Shown here piece after piece: positions 33,252 through 42,700 of a DNA stretch of 64,000 nt (position 1 is its first letter; every line of letters starts with the position of its first letter). A program made the translations under genes and the position numbers. The notes under the pieces were generated by a model. The model was not told the origin of the DNA, ran no database searches, and saw only the letters and a program-made list of their open reading frames with translations. Origin of the DNA: Rhodoblastus sp963804045 (GTDB lineage Bacteria; Pseudomonadota; Alphaproteobacteria; Rhizobiales; Beijerinckiaceae); assembly GCA_963804045.1 (NCBI GenBank), contig CAWDOR010000040.1:124001-188000 (forward strand), given 5' to 3'.

Positions 33252-35857
33252 TGGCGACGCGCGCCCTTGGCCCAGACAGCGCCGGCTGCGCTTCCGGCGC
33301 AAAGGCGCGGCGCCCGCATGGCGTCCGGCTGGCGTTGCGCGCCGGCCTGTCGCTGCTCGCGCTGAGCCTCGCGTCCGGCCTGTTTCTCGCCGCGCCCGCC
33401 TCGGCCCAGACGCTGACCGACAGATTCGCCGCCGCCAATGGCGACGACAAGGCGCCGATGAATGTCGACGCCAACAAGGTCACTTATAATGACCGCAACC
33501 ACACGGTCATCGCCACCGGCGACGTACAAATCTATTACAAGAAAAAAATTCTCGAGGCCGACAAGGTCACCTATTTCCGCGACACCGGACGCGTGCTCGC
33601 GGAGGGTTCGGTCAAGCTCACCGAACCGGGCGGCGGCGTCACCCATGCCGAGCGCATGGAGCTTTCCGGCGACTTCAAACAGGGCGCTGTGGATACGGCG
33701 CGCTCCGACGGCGCCGACCGCACCCATATGACCGCCAACCGCACCGAAAAGCTCGACCAGGACACGACGGTCTTCGAAAAAGGCGCCTATACCGCCTGCG
33801 ACGCCTGCGCCGATCATCCCGAGCGCCCGCCGATCTGGCGGCTGCGCGCCCAGAGAATCGTGCACAAGGACGCCGAACAGACGCTTTTTTATGAAAACGC
33901 CACGTTCGACCTGTTCGGCTGGCCGATCATGTACTTCCCCTGGCTGTCGACGCCGGATCCGAGCGTGACCCATCGTTCGGGCATCCTGGCGCCCAAGGTT
34001 TCGTTCAAGGACACCAATGGCTTCGGCTATGGCCAGCCTTATTTCTACGCGATTTCCCCGGACATGGACGTCACCGTGACGCCCTATTACTATGTCAATC
34101 AGGGCTTTCGCGGCGAACTGGAATTCCGCCAGCGGCTCGACAATGGCTATTACACCCTCGATCTCAACGGCATAGACCAGCAGCATCCCAACGTTTACGC
34201 CGCCGAACCCTATGGCGCGGGTTCGCGGGCCTTCCGCGGCTCGGTCCAGTCGATGGGCTCGATCTGGCTGAGCCAGAACTGGAAATTCGGCTGGGATATT
34301 TCCCGCGCCTCGGACAAATGGTTCGTCAACGACTATCAGGTCGGCGATCAATTCCTGTCCCGCAGCTTCTTCCGCGAGGCCTCCTCGGACGTCTATATCA
34401 CCGGCCAGGGCGACCGCGGCTATTTCGATCTGCGCGGCTTCGCCTTCCAGGGCCTGGCCAATACCGACTATCAGCCGCAACTGGCGGCGGTCGGCCCGCT
34501 GCTCGACTATAACAAGCGCATCGGCCTCGACCCCGCCAAGACCGGGGGCATTGGCGGCGAAGTCGAAATCGACGCCAATTACACCCATTCCTCGGCGGCG
34601 CTGGCCTCCTATCAGCAGGTCGGCGCCTATGATTTCGACAAGGCCTACGGCCTGTTCCCGGTCTGCCAGACCTATAATCAGCAGTCCTGCCTGTTGCGCG
34701 GCATTGGCGGCACCTATGACAGCGCCACCCTGCAATTGTCCTGGCAGCGCAAGATCATCGATCCGCTCGGCGAGGTCTGGACGCCCTTCGCCTTCGCCCG
34801 CGGCAATGTGAATTATCTCGACTATAATTCCAGCGGCGCGGTGACCTTCGGCGGCGGATCGACGGTCAGCAACGCCAGCCAGAGCGCCTTCCTCAACGGC
34901 AACAACCAGATTGGCGGCTATGTGACGCCAGGCGTTGGCGTCGAATGGCGCTATCCGCTGCTGTCCAAGACGCCGATCGGCGATGCGGTGATCGAGCCGA
35001 TCGCCCAGGTCATCGCCCGTCCCAACGGCCAGCCGACGAATGCGATGGTCAATCTCGACGCCCAGAGCCTGGTGTTCGACGACACCAATCTGTTCGAATG
35101 GAACAAATATTCCGGCTACGACCGCTTCGAGACCGGCGTGCGCGCCAATTACGGCGCGCAATTCACGCTTGACATGCATGACAAGGGCGCGATCAGCGGG
35201 CTGTTCGGCCAGTCGGCGCAGCTTGCCGGCATCAACGCCTATGCGACGCCCGACGCCGCCAATATCGGCCTGAGCTCGGGCCTGGACACCCGCGCCTCCG
35301 ATTATGTGGCGCGCCTGTCCTATGCGCCCAGCAGCAATTACACCTTTATCGCCAAGGCGCGCTTCGACGAGGCGACCTGGTCGCTGCGGCGCATCGACGC
35401 CACCATGCACACGCAATACGGCCCGGTCGGCTTCGATCTGCAATACGCCAATTACACGGCGCAGCCGGCGATCGGCTATAATGAACGCCGCGAAGGCCTG
35501 TCGTTGAAGACGCGCTATGACGTGACCGAGAATTATTTCGTCAGCGCCGATATTTTCTATGATCTCGGCCGGCACAATTACAACGATATCGTCTTCACCG
35601 GCACCAATACCCTGCCGCCCGCCGCGCCGCTGTTCGCCATCGCCTCCTGGGGCGCCGGCGTCGGCTATCACGACGAATGTTTCAAATTCGGCGTGAATTA
35701 CCGCGACACGATTTCGGACGGCTACGGCAATCCGCCGAGCTACAATCGCAACAGGTCGTTGATCTTCACCCTCGATCTGCGCACGCTCGGCGACATCAAG
35801 GCGCCGATCTCGCTGACCCCCTCGGTCATTCAAGATGGCGTGCGCGGAACCAATTGA
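33251..35857 (+). CDS. lptD: LPS-assembly outer-membrane protein LptD
   Basis: 868-aa beta-barrel translocon that inserts LPS into the outer leaflet, with LptE. It has a basic N-terminus and signal peptide ending APASAQ, an OstA-like jellyroll (MNVDANKVTYNDRNHTVIAT, ILEADKVTYFRDTGRVLAEG), and the long C-terminal barrel rich in Tyr, Asn and Gly. A CDACAD Cys pair near residues 180-183 precedes the plug region FGWPIMYFPWLSTPDPSVTHRSG. The length is normal for Rhizobiales LptD. It heads the surA-like-pdxA-rsmA genes, all envelope or adjacent in this order. Confidence 0.96.
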   Translation: MATRALGPDSAGCASGAKARRPHGVRLALRAGLSLLALSLASGLFLAAPASAQTLTDRFAAANGDDKAPMNVDANKVTYNDRNHTVIATGDVQIYYKKKILEADKVTYFRDTGRVLAEGSVKLTEPGGGVTHAERMELSGDFKQGAVDTARSDGADRTHMTANRTEKLDQDTTVFEKGAYTACDACADHPERPPIWRLRAQRIVHKDAEQTLFYENATFDLFGWPIMYFPWLSTPDPSVTHRSGILAPKVSFKDTNGFGYGQPYFYAISPDMDVTVTPYYYVNQGFRGELEFRQRLDNGYYTLDLNGIDQQHPNVYAAEPYGAGSRAFRGSVQSMGSIWLSQNWKFGWDISRASDKWFVNDYQVGDQFLSRSFFREASSDVYITGQGDRGYFDLRGFAFQGLANTDYQPQLAAVGPLLDYNKRIGLDPAKTGGIGGEVEIDANYTHSSAALASYQQVGAYDFDKAYGLFPVCQTYNQQSCLLRGIGGTYDSATLQLSWQRKIIDPLGEVWTPFAFARGNVNYLDYNSSGAVTFGGGSTVSNASQSAFLNGNNQIGGYVTPGVGVEWRYPLLSKTPIGDAVIEPIAQVIARPNGQPTNAMVNLDAQSLVFDDTNLFEWNKYSGYDRFETGVRANYGAQFTLDMHDKGAISGLFGQSAQLAGINAYATPDAANIGLSSGLDTRASDYVARLSYAPSSNYTFIAKARFDEATWSLRRIDATMHTQYGPVGFDLQYANYTAQPAIGYNERREGLSLKTRYDVTENYFVSADIFYDLGRHNYNDIVFTGTNTLPPAAPLFAIASWGAGVGYHDECFKFGVNYRDTISDGYGNPPSYNRNRSLIFTLDLRTLGDIKAPISLTPSVIQDGVRGTN

Positions 35858-35918
35858 CCTTTTTTCCGCCGGAAAATAGGTGTTAACCCCGTCTCGGCTT
35901 TAAATTCACGGAACGACA

Positions 35919-36815
35919 ATGGCGCGGTTCATCGTTACAGGCGGCCTTCTGCTAGGCTTGGCGCTCGGCTTTTGCGGCGCGGCGCGGGCGCAATCCATCG
36001 TCGCCACCATCAATGGCGATCCGGTGACGACAGTCGATCTCGCCGAACGGCAGAAGATTCTGCACGCCCTGGGCGCGGCCGCCGACGCCCCGACGCCGCT
36101 GGAGAGCCTGGTGCGCTCGCGCGTCATGGCCGGCGAGGTCAATAAATTCGGCATCAAGGTCAAGCCCGAGGAATTGGGACCGACCTATTACGCCCTCGCG
36201 GAAAAGGCCCATGTCACGCCGCAGGCGATGCAGCAACGGCTCGCCGCTTCCGGCGCCAACAAGCAACATCTCGAGAATTTCCTGGAAATCATTCAGGCCT
36301 TCGCCATTTACGCCCGCGCCCGCAACCGGGCCGTGGAAGTGAGCGAGGCGCAGATTCAGGCGGAAATCAACCGCGATCCCAAGCTCAAGAACGAAATGAG
36401 CTATACGATCCGGCAAATCGCGCTCGGCGTGCCGCCGGAGTCGGGCGTGGCCGGCCTGCAGGCTGGCGCCAAGCAAATGGACTCGCTGCGCGCCCGCTTC
36501 ACGTCCTGCGAATCCGGCGTGAAAATCGCCAATGAAACGCCCAATGTCGTGGTGCGCGACGCGATGACCCGGACCTCGTCGCAATTGGGCGACCAGTTGA
36601 GCGGCCTGCTCGACAAGACGGCGGTCGGCCATCTGACGCCGACCAGCCGCGACGCCGGCGGCCTTGTGGCGCTGGCGCTTTGCGCGCGCGAACACGCCCA
36701 TGTCGAGAGCGCCCGCGAGGTCGCCCAGCAGCGCATCATGGCCAAGGCCATCCAGGCCGACGCCGAAAAGCTCTACAAGGAACTGCGCGCCACCGCCATC
36801 ATCGTCAAAAAGTAA
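35919..36815 (+). CDS. SurA-like periplasmic chaperone
   Basis: 298-aa protein with a signal peptide (MARFIVTGGLLLGLALGFCGAARAQ) and the SurA N-terminal domain: SIVATINGDPVTTVDLAERQKILHALG and SLVRSRVMAGEVNKFGIKVKPEEL. A single PPIase-like region (MSYTIRQIALGVPP ... AGGLVALALCAREH) follows, weaker than in E. coli SurA, and the second PPIase repeat is absent. SurA escorts outer-membrane proteins such as LptD. Its place between lptD and pdxA matches the conserved lptD-surA-pdxA-rsmA order. Confidence 0.9.
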   Translation: MARFIVTGGLLLGLALGFCGAARAQSIVATINGDPVTTVDLAERQKILHALGAAADAPTPLESLVRSRVMAGEVNKFGIKVKPEELGPTYYALAEKAHVTPQAMQQRLAASGANKQHLENFLEIIQAFAIYARARNRAVEVSEAQIQAEINRDPKLKNEMSYTIRQIALGVPPESGVAGLQAGAKQMDSLRARFTSCESGVKIANETPNVVVRDAMTRTSSQLGDQLSGLLDKTAVGHLTPTSRDAGGLVALALCAREHAHVESAREVAQQRIMAKAIQADAEKLYKELRATAIIVKK

Positions 36816-36816
36816 T

Positions 36817-37815
36817 ATGCTCTGCCTGACACAGGGCGATCCTTCGGGCATTGGCCCAGACCTTGCGCTCACGCTGTTTTCCGCGCGGCGTGAGAAGGAG
36901 TTGCCGGCCTTCCTGCTGCTCGCCGATCCCGATCTGCTGCGGCGGCGCGCGCAACTGCTCGGCCTCGATGTCGAGATCGCCGAATGCGCCCCCGAACAGG
37001 CGGAACAGGTCTTTTTCTCAGGCGCCCTTCCGGTGGCCGCCCTGCGCGCCAAGGCGCGCGGCGCGCCGGGCCTGCCCGATCCCGCCGACGTCGCGGCTGC
37101 CGTCGAGGCCATAGAGACCGCCGTCGATCTGCTGCGCCAGGGCCGGGCGCGGGCCATGGTCACCAATCCCATCGCCAAATCCGTGCTTTACGCCGCCGGT
37201 TTCGCCCATCCCGGCCATACCGAATTTCTCGGCGAGCTGGCGCGGCAAAAATTCGGCGTCGCCGCCCGGCCGGTGATGATGATCTGGTCGAGGGAGCTGG
37301 CCGTGGTCCCCGCGACGATCCATATGCCCTTGCGCGCGGTGGCGGGCGCCCTGAACACCGGCGATCTCGTCGAGATCGGCCGCATCGCCGCCAACGCCTT
37401 GCGCCGCGACTTCGGCCTTCCGGCGCCGCGCCTGGCCTTTTGCGGCCTCAATCCCCATGCCGGCGAGGATGGCGCCATGGGAAGCGAAGACCGCGACATT
37501 GTCGCGCCGGCCGTGGCGCAGCTGGCCGCCGAGGGTTTTTCCGTGTTCGGCCCCCTGCCCGCCGATACGCTTTTTCACGCCGAGGCGCGCAAGAGCTACG
37601 ACCTCGCGATCGGCATGTATCACGATCAGGCGCTGATCCCCGTCAAAACCCTGGCTTTCGATCGCGGCGTCAATGTCACGCTGGGCCTGCCCTTCATCCG
37701 CACCTCGCCCGATCATGGCACCGCCTTCGCGCTGGCGGGAACCGGCAAGGCGAAGACAACGAGCCTCGAAGAGGCGCTGCGTCTGGCGGCGCGCATGGCC
37801 GAGGCCAGGGCATGA
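36817..37815 (+). CDS. pdxA: 4-hydroxythreonine-4-phosphate dehydrogenase
   Basis: 332-aa dehydrogenase of the deoxyxylulose-5-phosphate-dependent pyridoxal 5'-phosphate pathway. It starts MLCLTQGDPSGIGPDL (the TxGDPxGIGPE-like motif) and shows MVTNPIAKSVLYAAGFAHPGHTEFL (substrate and metal His), FCGLNPHAGEDGAMG, YHDQALIPVKTL and TSPDHGTAFALAGTGKA. The metal-binding His residues (HPGHTE, YHDQ, DHGTA) are all present. It starts 1 bp after the surA-like stop and overlaps rsmA by 4 nt. Confidence 0.96.
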   Translation: MLCLTQGDPSGIGPDLALTLFSARREKELPAFLLLADPDLLRRRAQLLGLDVEIAECAPEQAEQVFFSGALPVAALRAKARGAPGLPDPADVAAAVEAIETAVDLLRQGRARAMVTNPIAKSVLYAAGFAHPGHTEFLGELARQKFGVAARPVMMIWSRELAVVPATIHMPLRAVAGALNTGDLVEIGRIAANALRRDFGLPAPRLAFCGLNPHAGEDGAMGSEDRDIVAPAVAQLAAEGFSVFGPLPADTLFHAEARKSYDLAIGMYHDQALIPVKTLAFDRGVNVTLGLPFIRTSPDHGTAFALAGTGKAKTTSLEEALRLAARMAEARA

Positions 37816-38675
37816 GCGACGCTCTGCCGCCGCTGCGCGACGTGGTCGCCAAATATGAGCTGAACGCGAAAAAATCGCTCGGCCAGAATTTTCTCTTCGA
37901 CCTCAATCTCACCGGAAAAATCGCCCGCGCCGCCGGACCGCTGGAGGAGGCGACCATTCTGGAGATCGGCCCCGGCCCCGGCGGCCTGACTCGTGGCCTG
38001 CTCAGCCAGGGCGCGAAAAAAATCATCGCCATCGAGCGCGACGAGCGCTGTCTGGCCGCGCTGCAAGAGGTTTCCCTGGCCTATCCCGGCCGGCTGGAGC
38101 TGGTGTCCGCCGACGCCCTGGCGCTGGATTACCCGGGCTTTCTCAGTCAGCGCGGCGTGACCGGCCCGGTGCGCATCTGCGCCAACCTGCCCTATAATAT
38201 CGGCACGCAATTGCTGATCCAATGGCTGACGCAGGCGGACTGGCCGCCGTTTTACGACCGCATGGTGCTGATGTTTCAGCGCGAAGTCGCCGAGCAAATC
38301 GTCGCCACGCCGCAGAATCGCGCCGATTACGGACGGCTCGGCGTTCTCGCCGGCTGGCGTTGCCAGGCGCGAATCCTGTTCGACGTGCCGCCGGCGGCTT
38401 TCACCCCGCCGCCGAAAGTCACCTCTTCCGTCGTCGAATTGCGGCCGCGCGCAAATCCCATGGCGTGCGACGGCGCGGTTTTGGAGCGGGTCACGGCGGC
38501 GGCTTTCGGCCAGCGCCGCAAAATGCTGCGCCAAAGTCTCAAAGGCCTGGGCGCCGATCCTCTGGCGCTGCTGGAGGCCGTAGGGATCGAGCCGACCAAG
38601 CGCGCGGAGGAAATCCCAGTGGACGGCTTTGTCGCCCTGGCGCGGGTTTTGAGCGCGCAAACCGGCAAGGCTTAA
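37812..38675 (+). CDS. rsmA: 16S rRNA (adenine-1518/1519-N6)-dimethyltransferase
   Basis: 287-aa KsgA-type methyltransferase that dimethylates two adenosines in 16S helix 45. It has SLGQNFLFD at the N-terminus, the SAM motif ILEIGPGPGGLTRGLL, IAIERDERCLAAL, and the catalytic motif ICANLPYNIGTQLL (NLPY). PPAAFTPPPKVTSSVVEL follows, then a small C-terminal domain (RRKMLRQSLKGLG). The start overlaps the pdxA stop (ATGA). It is the last gene of the lptF-rsmA series. Confidence 0.96.
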   Translation: MSDALPPLRDVVAKYELNAKKSLGQNFLFDLNLTGKIARAAGPLEEATILEIGPGPGGLTRGLLSQGAKKIIAIERDERCLAALQEVSLAYPGRLELVSADALALDYPGFLSQRGVTGPVRICANLPYNIGTQLLIQWLTQADWPPFYDRMVLMFQREVAEQIVATPQNRADYGRLGVLAGWRCQARILFDVPPAAFTPPPKVTSSVVELRPRANPMACDGAVLERVTAAAFGQRRKMLRQSLKGLGADPLALLEAVGIEPTKRAEEIPVDGFVALARVLSAQTGKA

Positions 38676-38767
38676 AATTCGGCCGGCTATGGCTTGCCAG
38701 CGGGGGAGCGATTTGTTAGACGACGCGCCTACCGATTGCGCGGCCCTCAGTCCCGCGCAATTTCTTC

Positions 38768-38854
38768 GCGGCCATGGCGGAATTGGTAGACGCGCTAGCT
38801 TGAGGTGCTAGTCCTTTAACCGGGGTGGAGGTTCGAGTCCTCTTGGCCGCACCA
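38768..38854 (+). tRNA. tRNA-Leu (anticodon GAG)
   Basis: 87 nt including an encoded CCA. The acceptor stem GCGGCCA (38768-38774) pairs with TGGCCGC (38844-38850), followed by discriminator A and CCA. The anticodon stem CTAGC/GCTAG encloses the loop TTGAGGT, anticodon GAG. A long variable arm, as in all class II tRNAs, and the T-loop GGTTCGAGTCC are visible. Confidence 0.96.
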
Positions 38855-38905
38855 AATCACAAAACCGATCCGTCTTGTCGATCGCCGGCGTAAAGCCGGC
38901 GGAGA

Positions 38906-39859
38906 TCAACGCAGCTCGATGATCGCCCCGCCGGTCGCAGGCTTCGGGGCCTTGGCCTTGCGCTCCGCGCCTTGCGGCGCTGGCGTCGCCGGCTCGCTCG
39001 CCATGGCCGGTTTGGCGGCCGGCTTTCCGGTTCTTTTCGCGGGACGGTCAAGAATCATCTTTTTCAACGTCGCCTCGGTTTCCGAGCTCCAGCCCACGGG
39101 CGCGTCGCGCAGCGCCGGCGGCGGCGCGCCGGGAACGACGTGGACCAGCTTGAACCCCTCGGCTTTCAACGCCGCCAGCAGCGCCGGCATCATTTCCGCC
39201 GTCTGCCGCCGCGAATCGTGCAGCAGGACAATGCCGCCGCCCGAGCGGCGCAGACGCCCCATCAGCAGCTCCAGCTCCTGCTCCGGCGTCATGTCGTTCC
39301 AGTCGGAGGCCCAGAGATCGGCGCCGAACACGGCCATGTTCCGCTGCGCCGCCGCCGCCAGCAGAGCCGGCGAATCGCCAAATCCGGGGAAACGAAAGAA
39401 ATGCGAGGCTTTCAAGCCCGAGGCCTTTTGCACGGCGGCGTCGCCCTGCTCCATCTCATGAATTCCAGCCTCCAGTGGCAGACCGGCGAGCGTGCGCGCC
39501 GGATGCGACCAGGAGTGGCTGCCGACGGTATGGCCCCCAGCGATCTCGCGCCTGACCATGTCGGGCATGGCCTCGGCGTTGCGGCCAATCAGGAAAAATG
39601 TCGCCCTGGCGCATTGATCCGCCAACGCCCGCAAAACCAGGCCCGTTGTCGGCGACGGCCCGTCGTCGAAGGTGAGAATCACCTCGCGGTCGGCGAGCGC
39701 CAAGGTGCGCGGATAGCTTTTCAACCCGATTTGCGGCGCGCCGCCGATTTCCAGCACCCGCGACACGCCCAGCGCCTCGGGCCCGCAAGCGCGGGCCGGC
39801 GCCCCGACCGCCAAGGCGCCCAGCAAAGCCGCCGCAATTAACGCTTTCTTGACCAGCAT
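38906..39859 (-). CDS. Polysaccharide deacetylase (NodB-homology domain)
   Basis: 317-aa secreted enzyme with a signal peptide (MLVKKALIAAALLGALAVGAPARA). The NodB domain has motif 1 LTFDDGPSPTT, motif 2 HTVGSHSWSHP (HxxxH metal ligands) and RFPGFGDSP, consistent with a carbohydrate esterase 4-type deacetylase acting on chitin, xylan or peptidoglycan-like N-acetyl groups. The C-terminal 50 residues form a Lys/Ala/Pro-rich linker without a recognisable fold. The start at 39859 is chosen for the signal peptide; the frame continues upstream without a plausible N-terminus. Confidence 0.9.
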   Translation of the reverse strand: MLVKKALIAAALLGALAVGAPARACGPEALGVSRVLEIGGAPQIGLKSYPRTLALADREVILTFDDGPSPTTGLVLRALADQCARATFFLIGRNAEAMPDMVRREIAGGHTVGSHSWSHPARTLAGLPLEAGIHEMEQGDAAVQKASGLKASHFFRFPGFGDSPALLAAAAQRNMAVFGADLWASDWNDMTPEQELELLMGRLRRSGGGIVLLHDSRRQTAEMMPALLAALKAEGFKLVHVVPGAPPPALRDAPVGWSSETEATLKKMILDRPAKRTGKPAAKPAMASEPATPAPQGAERKAKAPKPATGGAIIELR

Positions 39860-40042
39860 CCGTAAAACCCCCGCCGGCTTTTTGAACGTCCCGACCCGGC
39901 TTTGCAAGCGCGGCGGCGGCGCGCAGCCAGCGAAAACCAAGCCTTTGCGCTGGACAAAGGCTAAAATCTGGTTTCAACTCCGCGCGGAAAAGGGTTGATG
40001 CAAATTAACGACTTCTTGCCGGTTCCGGGGTAGTCTGAACGC

Positions 40043-40864
40043 ATGAAAGCTCTGTCGAAATCTCTCACGCGACTGGCGGTTTCCGCTTCCGGACTGGCTC
40101 TTGGGCTGGCGCTGGCGGCCTGCGGCGGACCCGGTCCGTCTTTCATGCCCGATCAGGCGCTGGCTGGCCAGCGCGCCGGAAAATTCAAGGATTCCGAGGC
40201 GATCAAGCTCGCCAGCGAATATCCCATTCATGGCGTCGACGTCTCCAAATATCAGGGCGACGTCAATTGGATGGCCGTGGCCGAAGGCGGCGTCAATTTC
40301 GCCTATATCAAGGCGACCGAGGGCGGCGACCGTCTCGACCCGAAATTCTTCCAGAACTGGAACGGCGCCAAGGCTGCGGGATTGCCGCATGGCGCCTACC
40401 ATTTCGTCTATTGGTGCCGCCCCTGGCAGGAGGAGATGGCCTGGTTCGAAAGCCATGTGCCCAGGGATCCCGACGCGCTGCCGCCGGTGCTCGACGTCGA
40501 GGCGACGCCGACCTCCAACACCTGCCCGCGCCGGCTGGAAAAGGAGCCGACCCTGCGCGACATCAAGGCCATGTTGAGCGAGATGGAGCGTTTTTACGGC
40601 AAGAAGCCGGTGATCTACACCACCGTGGACTTCTATGAGGCGATGTTCTCCGACGGCGCCATGGCCGACTATCCCATGTGGATCCGCTCGACCAAGCATC
40701 ACCCTTCGGTCAAATATGGCAATCGCCCCTGGCATTTCTGGCAGTATCAGTCGGACGCCTGGGTGCGCGGCATTCCCACCCGCGTCGACCGCAACACTTT
40801 TTACGGCGACGCCAAGACCTGGCAGGCCTGGCTGAACGACAACAGCTTCGCTTCGCGCAAATGA
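40043..40864 (+). CDS. GH25-family muramidase (lysozyme), lipoprotein
   Basis: 273-aa protein with a lipoprotein signal (LALGLALAACGG, lipobox LAAC). The glycoside hydrolase 25 domain begins HGVDVSKYQGDVNW (catalytic-region Asp), with FAYIKATEG, PHGAYHFVYW, PPVLDVEAT (the DxE catalytic pair) and KKPVIYTTVDFYEAM, ending FWQYQSDAWVRGI. These enzymes cut the beta-1,4 bond of peptidoglycan. Placed beside a deacetylase and a YdcF-like protein, it suggests cell-wall maintenance. The lipid anchor places it at the membrane or the outer-membrane inner face. Confidence 0.92.
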   Translation: MKALSKSLTRLAVSASGLALGLALAACGGPGPSFMPDQALAGQRAGKFKDSEAIKLASEYPIHGVDVSKYQGDVNWMAVAEGGVNFAYIKATEGGDRLDPKFFQNWNGAKAAGLPHGAYHFVYWCRPWQEEMAWFESHVPRDPDALPPVLDVEATPTSNTCPRRLEKEPTLRDIKAMLSEMERFYGKKPVIYTTVDFYEAMFSDGAMADYPMWIRSTKHHPSVKYGNRPWHFWQYQSDAWVRGIPTRVDRNTFYGDAKTWQAWLNDNSFASRK

Positions 40865-41653
40865 TCAGGGCCCCGGCAGGATCGCATCGGTCTTGCCGGT
40901 GAGCCGATAGGCGATCAATCCGACCCATTCGCGCAAGGCGGTTTCGCCATTGCGCAGGGCGAGGGCGCCATCGCCGGGCGGCCGCCAATCTTCCGCCGTT
41001 CCATAGGTGCGGAAATCCACCGGGAAGGCGATGGGTTTCATACCCAAGGCGCGAAAAATCCCTATGGCGCGCGGCATATGCCAAGCGGAAGTCACCAGCA
41101 GCCAGCGCTCCCCCGCCTGGGGATGAACCAGTTTTTGAGTGAAAAGCGCGTTTTCATAAGTGTTGCGCGACTTGTCCTCGAAGGTCATCTGGCTTTCGGG
41201 CACGCCCAATTGCCGCCAGAGTTTTCTGGCGACCTCGGCCTCGGGCGCGGAATTCGCGATCAGCGCGCCCGAGCCGCCGGAAAACACCAGTTTCGCCGCG
41301 GGAAAAGCCCGCGCCAGCGCGGCGCCGGCGGTCATGCGCTCCGCCGCCTCGTTGAGCGCCACCTGCCCCCGCGCCAAGGCGATGCGCTCGTCCACGGCGC
41401 CGCCAAGCACGATGATTCCATCGGGCGGCGGCATGTCATAGCCCAGGACGGGAAAGCGATCCTCCAGCGGCCGCAGCAGCGCCGCCGACAGCGGCGCAAA
41501 GGCCAGCAGCGCCAGGAAGCCAAGGCCGAAGCCGGTCCAGCCGCGCCCGCCGCGCCCCTGTCGCGACCGCCACAGGCCCCAGCCGATGCAGATCAGGCCG
41601 AGATGCAGCGGCGCGGCGAGAAACCAGAAAATTTTCGACAGGACGAAGAACAT
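40865..41653 (-). CDS. YdcF-family membrane protein (DUF218)
   Basis: 262-aa protein with two N-terminal membrane helices (FFVLSKIFWFLAAPLHLGLI, GWTGFGLGFLALLAFAPLSA) followed by a DUF218 domain: DGIIVLGGAVDE, AKLVFSGGSGAL, FEDKSRNTYENAL and LLVTSAWHMPRAIGIFRALG. This domain occurs in YdcF/SanA/ElyC proteins linked to envelope biogenesis. ElyC-like proteins act in peptidoglycan or lipid-carrier metabolism. The gene converges on the GH25 gene with no gap. Confidence 0.9.
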   Translation of the reverse strand: MFFVLSKIFWFLAAPLHLGLICIGWGLWRSRQGRGGRGWTGFGLGFLALLAFAPLSAALLRPLEDRFPVLGYDMPPPDGIIVLGGAVDERIALARGQVALNEAAERMTAGAALARAFPAAKLVFSGGSGALIANSAPEAEVARKLWRQLGVPESQMTFEDKSRNTYENALFTQKLVHPQAGERWLLVTSAWHMPRAIGIFRALGMKPIAFPVDFRTYGTAEDWRPPGDGALALRNGETALREWVGLIAYRLTGKTDAILPGP

Positions 41654-41676
41654 TCCGGCCCCTTTTTGTTTTGGCG

Positions 41677-41946
41677 CTAATCGCCGCGCGGAACGCCCAG
41701 ACGATAGACGCCGCGAAAATCCTCGGGATCGACGGGCTTGCCCTTGCGATAAATCACCAGACGGCCCTCCAGCGCCAGCGCCACCGCGCGGGGGCGCACC
41801 TTGGCCAAGTGGTTGCGCCAGCCAAGATCGTCCTCGCCCAGGCTGGAAGCAAAGGCCTTGGCGGCGTCGGTCGGGCAAATCGACTTTTGCGGCCCGGCGG
41901 CGAGGCAAAGCTGGAGAATCGTCTGGGCGAGCGGATCGTCGGTCAT
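41677..41946 (-). CDS. DUF3253 (winged-helix-like) small protein
   Basis: 89-aa protein whose whole length matches the DUF3253 pattern: ILQLCLAAGPQKSICPTDAAKAF, GWRNHLAKVRPRAVALALEGRLVIYRKGKPVDPEDFRGVYRL. The fold is predicted to be a winged helix, so DNA binding is possible, but the function is uncharacterised. It lies 23 bp upstream of the YdcF-like gene on the same strand and may be co-transcribed with it. Confidence 0.8.
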   Translation of the reverse strand: MTDDPLAQTILQLCLAAGPQKSICPTDAAKAFASSLGEDDLGWRNHLAKVRPRAVALALEGRLVIYRKGKPVDPEDFRGVYRLGVPRGD

Positions 41947-42079
41947 GGCGCCATTGGACCGGGCCTGACGGCGCGGTCAAGTGCGGCGGTTGATAACCCT
42001 TGCTCAATCGAGCCGTGCGAGCATGATGCGCACGCCATGCGAACATGGCGTGAGAGCCCGCCGACCGCCGGAGAGACCC

Positions 42080-42415
42080 ATGCGTCCTGAAAGAGTCACC
42101 ACCACGCTCGACCTGCCCGGTTGCCGCGTGATCCGCCAGATCGGCATTGTGCGCGGCATCACCGTGCGCTCGCGCTCCATCGTCGGCAATTTCGCCGGCG
42201 CGCTGCAAATGCTGTTTGGCGGCAATATTTCCATCTACACCAATCTGTGCGAGCGCACGCGCACCGAGGCCTATCAGATGATGTGCGCCCATGCCGACCA
42301 GTTCGGCGCCAACGCCATTCTCGCCATGCGCTACGACGCCAATGAAATCACCGCCGGCGTCACCGAAGTGATTTGCTATGGCACGGCGGCCGTGGTCGAG
42401 GAGACCGGGGCGTGA
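42080..42415 (+). CDS. YbjQ/UPF0145-family protein (DUF74)
   Basis: 111-aa protein of the YbjQ family, a small pentameric beta-rich protein of unknown, possibly metal-binding, function. It has the conserved TTTLDLPGCRVIRQIGIVRGITVRSRSIVG, FGGNISIYTNLCERTRTEAYQMM and FGANAILAMRYDANEITAGVTEVICYGTA. The start at 42080 follows GAGAGA. It overlaps the next small membrane-protein gene by 4 nt (GTGA), so both are co-translated. Confidence 0.9.
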   Translation: MRPERVTTTLDLPGCRVIRQIGIVRGITVRSRSIVGNFAGALQMLFGGNISIYTNLCERTRTEAYQMMCAHADQFGANAILAMRYDANEITAGVTEVICYGTAAVVEETGA

Positions 42416-42624
42416 GCGCCGCCGCCTTCGCCGCCTTCGCGCTGTTTGTCGCTGGCGCGGCTCTGGCGCTGGCGCAGATCTGGCTCGCCCCGTTATTGCC
42501 CGAAACTTTCTCCAAGGCGCTGGTCACCTTGGCGATTCTTCTGGCGCTGGTCGTGGCCTGGGCGCTGCTGCAACGCGAGCGGCGCGACAACGCCCGGCTG
42601 CGCGATCCCAAACAACGCGATTGA
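42412..42624 (+). CDS. Small membrane protein
   Basis: 70-aa product starting at a GTG in GTGA overlap with the YbjQ-like stop. It has two hydrophobic helices (FAAFALFVAGAALALAQIWL and ALVTLAILLALVVAWALL) and a short basic/acidic tail (QRERRDNARLRDPKQRD). It is probably an accessory of the preceding protein; no family is recognised. Confidence 0.6.
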   Translation: MSAAAFAAFALFVAGAALALAQIWLAPLLPETFSKALVTLAILLALVVAWALLQRERRDNARLRDPKQRD

Positions 42625-42700
42625 TTTCTGGCGCGGCTTGCGGTTCCGCGCAATTTGCTTAGGCTCTTTGAAACACGCTTGAAAAACTTCGGGAGCCGCC

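Noticed and set aside
33119..35833. A 904-residue open reading frame antisense to lptD, and other long antisense frames (e.g. 4970-7309, 16467-18530 beyond the GNAT gene)
   Set aside because: They are the mirror of high-GC genes with strong third-position bias. They lack ribosome-binding sites and family matches.
38768..38854. Attachment site or integrated element at the tRNA-Leu
   Set aside because: The flanks are conserved genes with no integrase and no duplicated tRNA 3' end in sight.
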